Origin: Bacteroidales bacterium
GTDB taxonomy: Bacteria > Bacteroidota > Bacteroidia > Bacteroidales > UBA932
Length of the DNA stretch: 64,000 bases
Direction: 5' to 3'
NCBI GenBank assembly: GCA_022653675.1
Contig: JALCST010000001.1
Location: 1 to 64,000, forward strand
Position numbers and translations under genes: made by a program. Position 1 is the stretch's first letter, and each line of letters begins with the position of its first letter. The notes below the pieces were generated by a model that was given only the letters and a program-made list of their open reading frames with translations, searched no databases and was not told the DNA's origin. This document shows positions 35,526 through 45,600 of the stretch, piece by piece.

Positions 35526-36467
35526 ATGATTAATAGAAGGCTGATAAGAATCAAGGTTTTCAAGGTTCTCTTTTCCTATATGAATTCCGGAAACTCCTCA
35601 ATTGACGGAGCGAGAAAGGACCTTATTCTTTCATGTGAGAAGACGCGTGACCTTTATTGTCTTATCCTCAATGCTTTGCCAGCCGTAAGAAGGTTGCAGG
35701 AGAAACTTATCGAAGCGAGGATGCACAAGTTCAACCCTACCGACGAGGAACGTAATCCGAATTATCGTTTCGTCCAGAACCGCTTCATCCTGATGCTTGA
35801 ACAGAATGAGGATTTTAATAAATTCTGCAACGACAAGGGATTGGTCTGGCGGGGAGAAGAGGGCGGGGGAGACAATGTTTTCATAAGCCGCCTGTCTCAA
35901 AGCATAGCTTCATCGGGATATTACAGGGATTATATGGAATCTCCCGAAGATACGCTGAAGAAGGATTGCGAACTTGTAGCCAACATACTTTTGACAGAAT
36001 TCGAAGACAACGAACTGTTCGCGCATATTATAGAAGAGATGTCTCTATTCTGGATCGACGATGTGGGGTATGTTCTCGGAATAGGCGTCAAGGATGTTGA
36101 AGCTTATCCTAAGAGTGGAAAATTCGCCATTCCCGAAGTTTTTACCCGTCCTGAAGACAGGAATTTCGCTTTGGGGCTGCTTCAAAATTCGTTCAGCCGG
36201 TACAACGAGTATTCTGATCTGATCTCATCCAATGTTGACAACTGGGAAAGCGACCGCATCGTTTCCACCGACCTTACCCTTATCGTCATGGGAATCGCCG
36301 AGGCTTTGACATTTCCTGAAATACCTGTTAAGGTCACGATTAACGAGTATGTCGACATATCCAAATTCTATAGTACCCCTAATAGCAGGATATTCGTGAA
36401 TGGCCTTTTGGACAAGATCATACGGCAGAAAATCGATTCGGGAGAGATAAGGAAAGCCAAGGATTAA
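35526..36467 (+). CDS. nusB: Transcription antitermination factor NusB (long Bacteroidota form)
   Basis: The 313-residue protein has a NusB fold in its C-terminal 140 residues (FALGLLQNSFSRYNEYSDLI, DRIVSTDLTLIVMGIAEALT, PVKVTINEYVDISKFYS, INGLLDKI-type end) and begins with the characteristic RRLIRIKVFKVLFSYMNSG. E. coli NusB has 139 residues; Bacteroidota NusB carries an inserted helical region, which explains the length. NusB binds boxA RNA with NusE (S10) in ribosomal RNA antitermination. It is the first gene of the housekeeping operon. Confidence 0.9.
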   Translation: MINRRLIRIKVFKVLFSYMNSGNSSIDGARKDLILSCEKTRDLYCLILNALPAVRRLQEKLIEARMHKFNPTDEERNPNYRFVQNRFILMLEQNEDFNKFCNDKGLVWRGEEGGGDNVFISRLSQSIASSGYYRDYMESPEDTLKKDCELVANILLTEFEDNELFAHIIEEMSLFWIDDVGYVLGIGVKDVEAYPKSGKFAIPEVFTRPEDRNFALGLLQNSFSRYNEYSDLISSNVDNWESDRIVSTDLTLIVMGIAEALTFPEIPVKVTINEYVDISKFYSTPNSRIFVNGLLDKIIRQKIDSGEIRKAKD

Positions 36468-36500
36468 ACAATTTCAATAACAAACAATACAAAATTATTT

Positions 36501-36818
36501 ATGTTAACAATTTTACAGGCATCTGGCGCAGCCGCCAAAGGTTCATCGGGAAGCACATGGAGCTTCATAATAATGATAGCCGTGATCTTTTTGATCATGT
36601 GGCTCCTAATGATACGTCCTCAGCAGAAGAAACAGAAGGAATTGCAAAAATTTCGCGACTCCCTTAAAAAAGGAGACAAAATCGTTACCATCGGAGGCAT
36701 TTACGGCGTAATCGAGAGCATAGATGACAAAAGTGCGTTGATCCAGGTGGACAACAACGTCAAGATCCGCGTCGACAAATCCGCATTGCAGAAGGATTTC
36801 TCCGAAACGCAGTCGTAG
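36501..36818 (+). CDS. yajC: Preprotein translocase accessory subunit YajC
   Basis: The 105-residue single-span inner-membrane protein has a membrane helix at about 20-41 (WSFIIMIAVIFLIMWLLMI), directly followed by the family signature RPQQKKQKELQKFRDSLKKG, then the small beta domain DKIVTIGGIYGVIESIDD. YajC associates with SecDF and SecYEG. It follows nusB by about 33 bases and precedes the YbbR gene by four, the gene order seen in many Bacteroidota. Confidence 0.94.
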   Translation: MLTILQASGAAAKGSSGSTWSFIIMIAVIFLIMWLLMIRPQQKKQKELQKFRDSLKKGDKIVTIGGIYGVIESIDDKSALIQVDNNVKIRVDKSALQKDFSETQS

Positions 36819-36822
36819 TGCG

Positions 36823-37785
36823 ATGATCCGGAAACGGACAATCAAAACGGTCAAGTGGAAGGGATATGCGCTGTTCGCCCTCTCCCTTCTATTGGCTTTT
36901 TTTGTCTGGTTCCTGCACAATATGTCTCTGGAGTATTCGACGCACCTCCAGTTCAAAGTAAATCTAACGACAAATCTTGTCGGTCACGAACCTAATTCCC
37001 TGTCGGAGGAGACTCTGATAATAAGAGGCAAGGGGAGGGGATTCTACATATCCAAACAGAGGCTGGAAGGGCAGCCGTGCGTGCTCGATCTTAATGTCGA
37101 CGGCAATATGCTTGTCAAGGAAGGGGCTGAATTTTACAGGCTTGCCGTTTCCGACATACGAGAAAGGATCACCGAGAGCATAGGCCCGTCGTTCGATATA
37201 GAATATATAGATAGGGACAGCTTGACTTTCAAGTTTCAGGAAAGGTATTACAGAGCCGTTCCCATAGAAGCGCGGTCCCTCATAAATTTCCGGCCGCAAT
37301 GGATGCAGGTCGGTAACATGTCTTTTTCGCCTGATTCGGTGGAAATCTACGGACAGAAGGAAGTGGTGGATGCAATAGGCTGCGTCCATACCAAGATGAT
37401 CCGCATTAATAATGCGTCCAAGTCGCGACAAGGAATCGTAGAACTAGACATTCCTGCCGGTGTAAGGTGTTCCGCCAAAGAGGCTTTCTACAATGTGCGC
37501 ATTGAACGCTATGTCGAAGAGAACGAAGAGGTGGAACTGACGGTAAAAAATCTGCCGGAGGGCAAGAAGCTGATACTGCTTCCGTCCAAGGTGAGGATAA
37601 CATACCGGACCGCATTCGGCGCTCCGAAGACAACCGGCGAGGATTTCGTGATAGACGTCGATTACGACGAATTCATCGCATCCGACAACAAGAAAGTGAT
37701 TCCGCATTACGAATCTTCAAATTGCGAACTTTTCTCCTATACGATTTCTCCCGCAATAGTCGAGTGCATCCTTACCGACGAATGA
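36823..37785 (+). CDS. YbbR-like domain protein
   Basis: The 320-residue protein has one N-terminal membrane helix (about 13-32, GYALFALSLLLAFFVWFLHN) and an extracytoplasmic part built of YbbR-like beta domains (DSLTFKFQERYYRAVPIEAR, VEIYGQKEVVDAIGCV, then KLILLPSKVRITYRTAFG). In Firmicutes, YbbR (CdaR) regulates the c-di-AMP cyclase CdaA. No cyclase is encoded here, so that role is not implied. The stop is one base from the coaE start, so translation is coupled. Confidence 0.82.
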   Translation: MIRKRTIKTVKWKGYALFALSLLLAFFVWFLHNMSLEYSTHLQFKVNLTTNLVGHEPNSLSEETLIIRGKGRGFYISKQRLEGQPCVLDLNVDGNMLVKEGAEFYRLAVSDIRERITESIGPSFDIEYIDRDSLTFKFQERYYRAVPIEARSLINFRPQWMQVGNMSFSPDSVEIYGQKEVVDAIGCVHTKMIRINNASKSRQGIVELDIPAGVRCSAKEAFYNVRIERYVEENEEVELTVKNLPEGKKLILLPSKVRITYRTAFGAPKTTGEDFVIDVDYDEFIASDNKKVIPHYESSNCELFSYTISPAIVECILTDE

Positions 37786-37786
37786 G

Positions 37787-38374
37787 ATGAAAATCCTAGG
37801 TTGCACAGGTGGAATAGGTTCCGGCAAATCCTATATTGTAAGGATATTCAATGCGATGGGATTGCCATCGTACGACGCGGATTCAAGGGCAAAGTCCCTT
37901 TATGCCGGAAATCCGGAACTTCTGTACCGCGTGGCGGGAATTGCCGGGCCGGATATAATCAAGGACGGCGTGCTTCAGAAGGAAGTCCTGGCTTCAAGGA
38001 TTTTCAAGGACAAATCAATGCTGAGCGCCGTAGAAGGAGTCGTGCATCCTGCAGTTTTTGAGGATATGCTGCAATGGAAGGCAAAGCAATATGCGAATGG
38101 CGTGAAAGTTGCTGTCATAGAATCTGCGATCCTGCTTGAAAAGCCTCTTTTCAAAGAATTATGCGATAATGTAATGACGGTTGTTGCTCCGCTTGAATTA
38201 CGTATCGGAAGGATAATGAAACGCGATTCCTGTACGAGGAATGATGCGATGATCAGAATAGCCTCACAGACGGGTGACGAGTTTCGAATAAAAGCTGCGG
38301 ATTTTACTATCTTTGCCGATAATAATTCAGCACTGCTGCCGCAGTTGATGGCCATCTTGGAAAAATTGAATTGA
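37787..38374 (+). CDS. coaE: Dephospho-CoA kinase
   Basis: The 195-residue protein catalyses the last step of coenzyme A synthesis, phosphorylation of the 3'-hydroxyl of dephospho-CoA. The P-loop is CTGGIGSGKSYIVRIF and the substrate Asp region is GLPSYDADSRAKSLY. The CoA-binding VVHPAVFEDML, the VIESAILLEKPLFKELCD stretch and the lid MKRDSCTRNDAMIRIASQ follow. Length is typical. The TGA runs directly into the ATG of the next gene. Confidence 0.95.
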   Translation: MKILGCTGGIGSGKSYIVRIFNAMGLPSYDADSRAKSLYAGNPELLYRVAGIAGPDIIKDGVLQKEVLASRIFKDKSMLSAVEGVVHPAVFEDMLQWKAKQYANGVKVAVIESAILLEKPLFKELCDNVMTVVAPLELRIGRIMKRDSCTRNDAMIRIASQTGDEFRIKAADFTIFADNNSALLPQLMAILEKLN

Positions 38375-39178
38375 ATGTCAGCAATTAAATGGATAGGAGG
38401 CTTTCTCGGGTGGATCTTTCTTGGACCTCTCGGAGGTTTGATAGGATTCGGGCTGGGAGCCATAATCGATGGCAGCATAAAAGCTGCGGGTCGTGTTGAT
38501 GCCAACGATGCGAACCGTTACGACACTTCCGGGAATCCTTATTCCGGAGGAACGCGTTATTCGACTCGGCCGGGGACAAGTTATGCCGAAGCTACACGCA
38601 ATACTTTCATGGCATCCCTTCTCGTACTTGCTACAGCAGTCGCCAAGTCGGACGGAAAATTTCTGAAATCCGAGCTCGAACTGATGAAGACTTTCATCAG
38701 GGACAATTTCGGAGAAGATTCCGTAGGCGAAGCGCTTCAGATAATAAAGAGATTGTCGCAGCAGGACATAGATGTTTCTTCGGTGGGTGGACAGATCAGG
38801 ACTTACATGAACTATTCCCAAAGGATGCAACTCTTCCATTTCCTGTTCGAACTGGCGAATGTCGACGGTACTTATAGCAAAAGCGAAGACGACTGCCTGA
38901 GAAGGATAGCTTTCTCCATAGGGTTGAGCGATTCGGACCGCGATTCGATGATGAACATGAACAACCCCGAGGATGTCGCCGCGGCGTACAAGATTCTCGG
39001 AACCAATGTGGACATGTCCAACGATGAAGTAACGAAGGCATATCGCAGAATGGCCATGAAGTACCATCCGGATAAGGTTTCTACTCTCGGGGTCGATGTC
39101 CAGAAGGCGGCTGAGGAGAAATTCAAGAATATAAATGCCGCGTACGAAACGATAAAGAAATCAAGAAACATGAATTGA
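38375..39178 (+). CDS. TerB-like / DnaJ-domain co-chaperone (DjlA-like)
   Basis: The 267-residue protein has a Gly-rich hydrophobic N-terminus (GGFLGWIFLGPLGGLIGFGL) that may insert into the membrane. A TerB-like helical domain follows (about 70-185, MASLLVLATAVAKSDGKFLK, with the acidic metal-binding type motif NVDGTYSKSEDDCLRR), then a C-terminal J domain (about 200-265) with the diagnostic HPD in MKYHPDKVSTLG. The order matches DjlA, which stimulates DnaK near the membrane. The client is unknown. It lies in the middle of the nusB operon. Confidence 0.85.
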   Translation: MSAIKWIGGFLGWIFLGPLGGLIGFGLGAIIDGSIKAAGRVDANDANRYDTSGNPYSGGTRYSTRPGTSYAEATRNTFMASLLVLATAVAKSDGKFLKSELELMKTFIRDNFGEDSVGEALQIIKRLSQQDIDVSSVGGQIRTYMNYSQRMQLFHFLFELANVDGTYSKSEDDCLRRIAFSIGLSDSDRDSMMNMNNPEDVAAAYKILGTNVDMSNDEVTKAYRRMAMKYHPDKVSTLGVDVQKAAEEKFKNINAAYETIKKSRNMN

Positions 39179-39179
39179 T

Positions 39180-39653
39180 ATGAAAACAGATTTATCTACA
39201 ATTCTCACCATCTCGGGCCATGGAGGCCTATTCAAGCTTTTGAGCCGTAACAGGTCGGGGATCATAGTAGAACAGATGGGTACGGGTCACCGTACGGTTT
39301 TCGGACTTGCTTCACGCATAACGCCCCTCGCGGATATTTCCATATATACCGACGATGAAGATCTCCCGTTGAAAGACCTTTTGGAGAAAATGCATGCTGC
39401 CCTCGGGGATGAAGATGTACCTTCCTCGAAATCGGATCCGGAAACTCTGAAGGAATTCTTTGCGAAAGCCTGTCCGAATTACGACAGGGACCGTTTCTAT
39501 GTCTCCCATATGAAGAAGTGCGTAGAGTGGTACGACATACTCAAGCACAATGCTTCCCTCGATTTCGGAAAAGAGGACGAATCCGAAGGGGATGCAAATT
39601 CCGAAGGGGATGCAAATCCTGAAGAGGAACAGGCAGAGGGGAAGCAAGCTTAA
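39180..39653 (+). CDS. DUF5606 protein with acidic repeat tail
   Basis: The 157-residue cytoplasmic protein of the Bacteroidota-specific DUF5606 family begins LSTILTISGHGGLFKLLSRN and continues with GIIVEQMGTGHRTVFGLASR and CPNYDRDRFYVSHMKKCVEW. The start resembles a small SH3- or RNA-binding-like beta domain, but the function is unknown. The last 25 residues are acidic and carry two exact SEGDAN copies from an 18-bp tandem duplication (39582-39617). It is coupled to the TerB-DnaJ gene (gap one base). Confidence 0.82.
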   Translation: MKTDLSTILTISGHGGLFKLLSRNRSGIIVEQMGTGHRTVFGLASRITPLADISIYTDDEDLPLKDLLEKMHAALGDEDVPSSKSDPETLKEFFAKACPNYDRDRFYVSHMKKCVEWYDILKHNASLDFGKEDESEGDANSEGDANPEEEQAEGKQA

Positions 39654-39658
39654 AAATA

Positions 39659-40981
39659 ATGAAGAAGGTCCTTCTCATCAGCCTCGGGTGTTCCAAAAAC
39701 AGGGTAGACTCTGAGAAGCTGCTAGCTCAGATAACTGCTGGAGGCGGATTCGAGATAATTCCCGAAGGGACTCCTTTCGACAAGTCCGGAGCCGACATGG
39801 TCCTGATCAATACCTGCGGTTTCATCACCGCTGCAAAACAGGAATCCATAGACGTGATTCTCGAAGCTTGCGAAGCCAAGAATTTGGGACAGGTTGGGAA
39901 GGTTTATGTATTCGGTTGCCTTTCAAAGAGATATCGTGACGAACTCGAAAAATCCATCCCTGAAGCGGATGGATTTTTCGGTACATCGGACGATCTTGCC
40001 CTGTTCAGGGCTCTAGGAGTCGAACCATGCGCGCACCTGGCATTGCATAGGAAACTGACGACGCCGTCACATTACGCCTATCTTAAAATTTCCGAAGGGT
40101 GCGACAGGCGTTGTTCGTATTGTGCCATACCGTTCATACGCGGGCCATACCGTTCGGTGCCGATGGAGGAAATAGTGGCTGAAGCCAGGATCCTTGCGGC
40201 TCAGGGTGTGCGGGAACTCATACTCATAGCGCAGGATACCACCTATTATGGCATTGACATATACGGGAAAAGGAGGCTTGCTGATCTGCTGAAAATGCTT
40301 TCAGACATCGAAGGGATAGAATGGATCCGTATCCATTACATGTATCCAGCGGATTTTCCGACGGATGTATTGGATGTAATGGCGTCCGACCCCAAAATAT
40401 GCAAATATGTGGACATACCTTTGCAACATGCGTCCGACAAGATTCTCAATATGATGCATCGTGCTGCTGGTGCCGATTCCAACAGGAGGCTTGTCGATAC
40501 GATCAGGGAAAAAGTACCTGGAGTCGTCATTCGTACGACCATGATCGTAGGACACCCCGGCGAAGGGGAGAAGGAGTTTGCCGAACTTATGGATTTCGTC
40601 CGTGAAATGCGTTTCGAACGTCTCGGGGCGTTTACCTACAGTGAAGAGGAAGGGACTTATGACGCTTCGCATTACAGGAATGACGTTCCGGAAAAGGTCA
40701 AGACGGAACGCTATGACAAATTGATGGAACTTCAGTCCGAAATATCCAAGGCATGCAATTTGAAGAGGATAGGAAAAGATGAAAGGGTTATCGTCGACGC
40801 TTTTGCCGATGGTACTCTGACGGCGCGGAGCATGGGGGAATCCCCTGAAGTTGATGGGGAAATATATGTCATGGGAGCTTACCCGTGCGGATTCGTTCCT
40901 GCGAGTGTTGTTGGTAGTTTCATGACGGTCAGGATAACCGCTGCCGATGAATATGACTTATATGCTAAAACCTTGATTTGA
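39659..40981 (+). CDS. rimO: Ribosomal protein S12 methylthiotransferase RimO
   Basis: The 440-residue radical SAM enzyme adds a methylthio group to the conserved Asp of ribosomal protein S12. The N-terminal MTTase domain has three cysteines for one 4Fe-4S cluster (LLISLGCSKNRVDSEKLL, INTCGFI, VFGCLSKRY). The radical SAM cluster is CDRRCSYC in ISEGCDRRCSYCAIPFIRGP. The C-terminal TRAM domain (ERVIVDAFADG to TVRITAADEYDLYAK) completes it. KNRVDSE and the overall length distinguish RimO from the tRNA enzyme MiaB. Confidence 0.94.
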   Translation: MKKVLLISLGCSKNRVDSEKLLAQITAGGGFEIIPEGTPFDKSGADMVLINTCGFITAAKQESIDVILEACEAKNLGQVGKVYVFGCLSKRYRDELEKSIPEADGFFGTSDDLALFRALGVEPCAHLALHRKLTTPSHYAYLKISEGCDRRCSYCAIPFIRGPYRSVPMEEIVAEARILAAQGVRELILIAQDTTYYGIDIYGKRRLADLLKMLSDIEGIEWIRIHYMYPADFPTDVLDVMASDPKICKYVDIPLQHASDKILNMMHRAAGADSNRRLVDTIREKVPGVVIRTTMIVGHPGEGEKEFAELMDFVREMRFERLGAFTYSEEEGTYDASHYRNDVPEKVKTERYDKLMELQSEISKACNLKRIGKDERVIVDAFADGTLTARSMGESPEVDGEIYVMGAYPCGFVPASVVGSFMTVRITAADEYDLYAKTLI

Positions 40982-40982
40982 T

Positions 40983-41729
40983 ATGGATTTATTAAAAGGA
41001 AAAGTCGCCCTGATTACGGGCGCGGCCAGAGGTATAGGTCGTGAAGTTGCCCTCAAATTCGCTTCCGAGGGAGCAGATATAGCATTTACCGATCTGGCGA
41101 TAAACGACGAAGCTCTTCAAACGAGAACCGATATAGAGGCCAAAGGGGTGAAGGTACTTCCCCTCGCTTCCAATGCAGCCTCTTTCGAAGATGCCCATAA
41201 GACCGTCGATGTCGTTTTGGCAGAGTTCGGAAGGATAGACATTCTCGTGAACAATGCCGGTATAACTAAGGATGGCTTGATTCTTAGAATGGATGAATCC
41301 CAATGGGATGCCGTTCTGAATGTGAACCTGAAGTCGGCTTTCAACTTCGTCCACGCAGTTGCCCCTGCGATGGTAAGGCAGAGGGGAGGTTCGATCATAA
41401 ACATGAGTTCGGTAGTAGGTGCCCATGGCAATGCGGGACAGACCAATTATTCGGCCTCAAAGGCCGGAATGATAGGACTCGCAAAGTCTGTTGCAAAAGA
41501 ATTGGGTAGCAGGAATATACGTGCGAACTGCGTTGCCCCCGGCTTCATTGATAGCCGTATGACCCAACAGCTTCCCGAGCCGGTGCGTAAGGAATGGATA
41601 AAAAACATTCCCCTCAGACGAGCCGGTACAGTAGATGATATTGCAAATGCTTGCCTTTTCCTGGCCAGCGACCTTTCCGGATATGTTTCCGGACAGGTAA
41701 TATTCGTCGATGGTGGAATGACTATGTAG
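40983..41729 (+). CDS. fabG: 3-oxoacyl-ACP reductase
   Basis: This 248-residue short-chain dehydrogenase reduces 3-oxoacyl-ACP with NADPH in fatty-acid elongation. The cofactor loop is LITGAARGIGREVALKF, the NNAGITKDGLILRM motif is typical of FabG, and the catalytic Ser-Tyr-Lys lie in NMSSVVGAHGNAGQTNYSAS and the following KAG. The end, YVSGQVIFVDGGMTM, is the standard FabG C-terminus. It begins one base after rimO. Confidence 0.93.
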   Translation: MDLLKGKVALITGAARGIGREVALKFASEGADIAFTDLAINDEALQTRTDIEAKGVKVLPLASNAASFEDAHKTVDVVLAEFGRIDILVNNAGITKDGLILRMDESQWDAVLNVNLKSAFNFVHAVAPAMVRQRGGSIINMSSVVGAHGNAGQTNYSASKAGMIGLAKSVAKELGSRNIRANCVAPGFIDSRMTQQLPEPVRKEWIKNIPLRRAGTVDDIANACLFLASDLSGYVSGQVIFVDGGMTM

Positions 41730-41746
41730 ATAAAATAAAAGAAAAT

Positions 41747-42577
41747 ATGAAACGCTTGGTTGTCAAAGTATTATCGTTTTTTTTCGCGTCGACGGCCATC
41801 TGTATGCTGAATTCATGTGCCCCGACCATGGTGACGATTCCTATGGAACGCCTCGAGGATTCAAAGGCGAAGGTCGATGTCATCGGAAAACCTGTCAATC
41901 TGACATACAGAGGAGCTGATGATTCGTTGAATCTGGCGTTCTTCAGTTCGATTGCAAACGGCTTCGACAAGACGCTTGTAGTGGTGGATTCGTGCGGAGA
42001 GTTCAATTTCGTTTTCGATTCCCTTTCCACTGGCCCTTTTATCCGACTTTCCGACGATCGTGATGGTGAAACCGGTGATCACATATATTCGGTGGCGTTC
42101 CCTTACAAATTCCGCTTGAATATCATACAGGATAATGTGATCAAGGATTCCTATTCAGCAAAGGACCAGGTAAACTGGGAAATCCGTTCGGCTAAGAAAT
42201 TGTCCGACGATTCCATATTCAGTGCCGTTTCCGCCGACTTCTATCCGACAGTCAGCAGGATAGGGGAGAACATGGCTTCCGCCTTTTTTCCCGAATGGGT
42301 GGAAGAGACCCGTGCCATTTACACCAGGTCTTCAGCGAAATGGAAGGAGGCCGAAAATTACGCCCGTAATTTCGATTGGTCGAGTGCACAGCGCATCTGG
42401 CTCGAACTCACCGATTCGGATAACCTCGACGATATCTATGCCGCTTCCTACAACATTGCCGTTGCGGATGAGATTCTCGGTGATCGCGAAGATGGTTTGA
42501 AGTGGGTCTCTTTCATCGAGAAGCATTTCCCCGGCAGGGTCCCCGCAAAACTGAAGCAGCGGTTGCAAGGGGAGTGA
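41747..42577 (+). CDS. Uncharacterised lipoprotein with C-terminal TPR-like region
   Basis: The protein is 276 residues from the ATG at 41747. A longer frame from 41651 overlaps fabG and lacks a signal, so it is rejected. The signal peptide ends with lipobox MLNSC (Cys24). The mature domain (about 30-185) is mainly beta with SLNLAFFSSIANGFDKTLVV. The last 90 residues are helical, with WKEAENYARNFDWSSAQRIW and YNIAVADEILGD forming TPR-like pairs. It may belong to the DUF6340 group of Bacteroidota lipoproteins, but I am not certain. It is the last gene of the nusB operon, ahead of a strong terminator. Confidence 0.7.
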   Translation: MKRLVVKVLSFFFASTAICMLNSCAPTMVTIPMERLEDSKAKVDVIGKPVNLTYRGADDSLNLAFFSSIANGFDKTLVVVDSCGEFNFVFDSLSTGPFIRLSDDRDGETGDHIYSVAFPYKFRLNIIQDNVIKDSYSAKDQVNWEIRSAKKLSDDSIFSAVSADFYPTVSRIGENMASAFFPEWVEETRAIYTRSSAKWKEAENYARNFDWSSAQRIWLELTDSDNLDDIYAASYNIAVADEILGDREDGLKWVSFIEKHFPGRVPAKLKQRLQGE

Positions 42578-42600
42578 CGATAAGGGACATTGATATAAAA

Positions 42601-42640
42601 AACCCGGCTGAAAAACTTTTTCAGCCGGGTTCGTTTTTTT
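42601..42640. terminator. Bidirectional rho-independent terminator
   Basis: AACCCGGCTGAAAAA (42601-42615) and TTTTTCAGCCGGGTT (42617-42631) form a long stem, followed by a run of seven T's at 42634-42640. A's precede the left arm. It serves the plus-strand nusB operon and the convergent protease gene. Confidence 0.88.
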
Positions 42641-42652
42641 GCCGTCGCCGCA

Positions 42653-45600
42653 CTATTTCTGCGGGCGTACCGGATCCGCCGGCTGTTCGGTAGGCAGAGG
42701 TTTATAGTCCTTGAGCTTTTCGAGCAGTATTTCTATCGCTTTATTGAGCTGGGCGTCGTTACCCTTGAAGTCTTCATAAGGGTTTATATCGACCTTTATG
42801 TCCGGATCGACACCATGACCCTCGATAATCCACTGCCCTCCTGTGGAGAATGTGGCGTAGGTTGGCGTACGCATATCCTGGTTGTCCACGAAAGGTTTGG
42901 ATCCTCCGATACCCGTTACACCGCCCCATGTGCGTTCCCCTATCAAAGGACCGATGCCGAGCTTGCGAAATCCCCAAGGGAACAGGTCTCCGTCGGAACA
43001 GGAGTACTTGTCGATCAGGCAGACCTTGGGTCCGTATTGGGAAGCTTCAGGTGTTTTCCCAACGGAAGCGTTCCTGCATTTGTCCATGCGGTAAACTTCG
43101 CGGTTCAAACGTTCTAGAATCATTGGGGAGACGTTTCCGCCTCCGTTCATGCGGTCGTCTATTATAAGGGCCTCCTTATCCAACTGTGTGTAGAACAGCT
43201 TCGTGAACATTATCAAGCCGTCGGGCCCCATGTCAGGTATGTGGATGTATCCTATGCGACCTTTTGAAGCCTTGTCGACGATATCTATGTTGCGGCGTAC
43301 CCATTCGTAGTATGCAAGCTGTGTTTCGCTCCCGACCGGTTTGACATAAACCGTACGGACGTCGCTTCCCTTTGCGTCCGATGCGATCTTCAGTGATACG
43401 GTCTTTCCGACCTTGCCTACGAGGGCTTCGTAGATGTTGCCAATTCCGCTGCAGCTGACTCCGTCTACCGCGGTGATGTATTCGCCGACCTTTGCATTGA
43501 CTCCGGATTCGTCGAGAGGCGAACGGAGGGACTTGTCCCAGTCGGCACCCTTGAACACCTTGGTAATCCTGAAAGCGCCGTTATCCTTGACGAATTCCCC
43601 TCCAAGCATTCCTACGTTCACTCTTTCCGCCTTCGGATACCCTTCGGCCGGAGATGTTATGTATGCGTGCCCGATATTGAGTTCCGCAAGCATTTCGCCG
43701 ATTATGTAGGTCAGGTCGTTGCGGTATTCAACGTAAGGCAGGAGCGCGGCATATTTGTCGTGTATATCTTTCCAATCTGTGCCGTGCATGTTTTTGGCAT
43801 AGAAATAGTCGCGTGTTATACGCCAGCTTTCGTCGAATATCTGCTCCCATTCTGAATGATGGTTTATTTCTAGACCCATGTTGTCGGTTGGTACGGCTTC
43901 TCCCTTGTGCCCGGATGGGAAGTCGCAGACGTAATATTTACCCTTTTCGCCTATTATCATCTTTCCGTTTACGGTATTGATCAAGTATGGTGTGCCGCTG
44001 AAAGCGTCTTCCGATTTTTGTTTTTTGAGGTCGAATTTCTTGACGCTCATTTCGTTGGCACCTCCTTGAGGACTGTTCGATCCAGGTCCGTGCATTGCTC
44101 CGCTGTAGTCGATGTAATAAAGCCCCTCTTCGGTGGCGCATAACAGATTCAATCTTTGTCCACTGATAGGCAGGGGAGTGATGCGCTCGATTATTCCTTC
44201 TAGGTCTACTTTGGTTTCTGCCGGGGTGTAAGCTGTCTTGGGTTTTGCCATTGGTTTTGCTTTGCCGTTTTCGGCTGCGGCTGCTGGTTTGTATTCGTCG
44301 GAAGTAAGTTTGATCGGATTGTCGGTTTCATTAGCCAGGGGAACTATGAAAATGGTTCCGATGGTAGAACCGCTGTAGTTCCATTCTATTCTCGAATATT
44401 CCGGTCTGAATTCGCGGGAAGAGAGGAAATAGAGATATTTGCCGTCTTCGGAGAATACCGGAGACGTACTCGGATACCATCTGTCGGTCAGCCTTGTAGC
44501 TTTCAATGTCTTGAGATTGACCAGGAATATTGAAGGATTTTCGTTTTCCGCTTCGTCCGCAACGGCCATCCAGCTTGCATCCGGAGAGAACGAGTAGCCG
44601 TAAAATCCGCCTTTGCTCTTGTAGACGGTAGCGAGTTTGGCTGCCGCAACATCGTAACGGTAAATGTCGTTCTTCTCGTCGTGGAAGAAGATCTCTTTGG
44701 AATCGTTGGACCATTCGACGTTCGAAGGATAGCCGTCCTTGAAGGAAGTTACCGGCTTGGCATCGCCGTTGACCTTGTCGTAGTCGGCTACGTAAAGCTG
44801 ATATTCGCCGCTCCTGTCGGAGAGCCATGCTATCTTCTTCCCGTCGTTGGACCATGTCGCCTCACGTTCGTGTGACGAAGGCGAATACATGAGGTCGTAA
44901 GTGGCCCCGTTTGTCGCAGGAACGGAAAATATGTCTCCCCTCGCTGTCAGCAGGACCCTTTTCCCGTCCGGAGAGATCGAAAAGGCGGAAATATTCTTGG
45001 ATGCGTCACCCCACTGGTCCCTTGAATTGATGTCGTCACTTTCGAGAGAGATATCCATTTTGGTGCATTTACGGTTCGTTATGGAATATTTGTAGATATA
45101 ACCTCCGTTTTCAAAGACTATCCAGCCTCCGTTCCCAGCGAAACCGGATGCGAATTTGCAGTCATAGCGATCGAAATCGGTAATCTTGCGAGTTTCTTTG
45201 TTCTTTGTATCATAACAGTAGAGATTCATCCAATGGTCCCTGTCCGAAAGGAAGTATATTTCGTCACCTATCCACATGGGCTCTATGTCCTGTGCGTCGT
45301 TGTCGGTGATCTTGCTTATTTCGGTTGTGCCTATCTTGTTGATCCATATTTCGTCGGCTTCTCCACCGCGATAGTATTTCCATGTGCGGAATTCGCGAAA
45401 CATTCTGTTGAAAGCCAAGTATTTTCCGTCAGGTGAATAGCTGCAGAACCCACCCTCGGTCTGAGGAATTTGGACCGGCATGCCTCCTACGGAAGGAATA
45501 GTGAACAGGTTTGCCCTCATTCCGGAGAAGCTGTAGCAGCGGCTGCGGAATATCAGGTTCTTACCATCGGGGGACCATCCCATGAGAATGTTGTTGGGTC

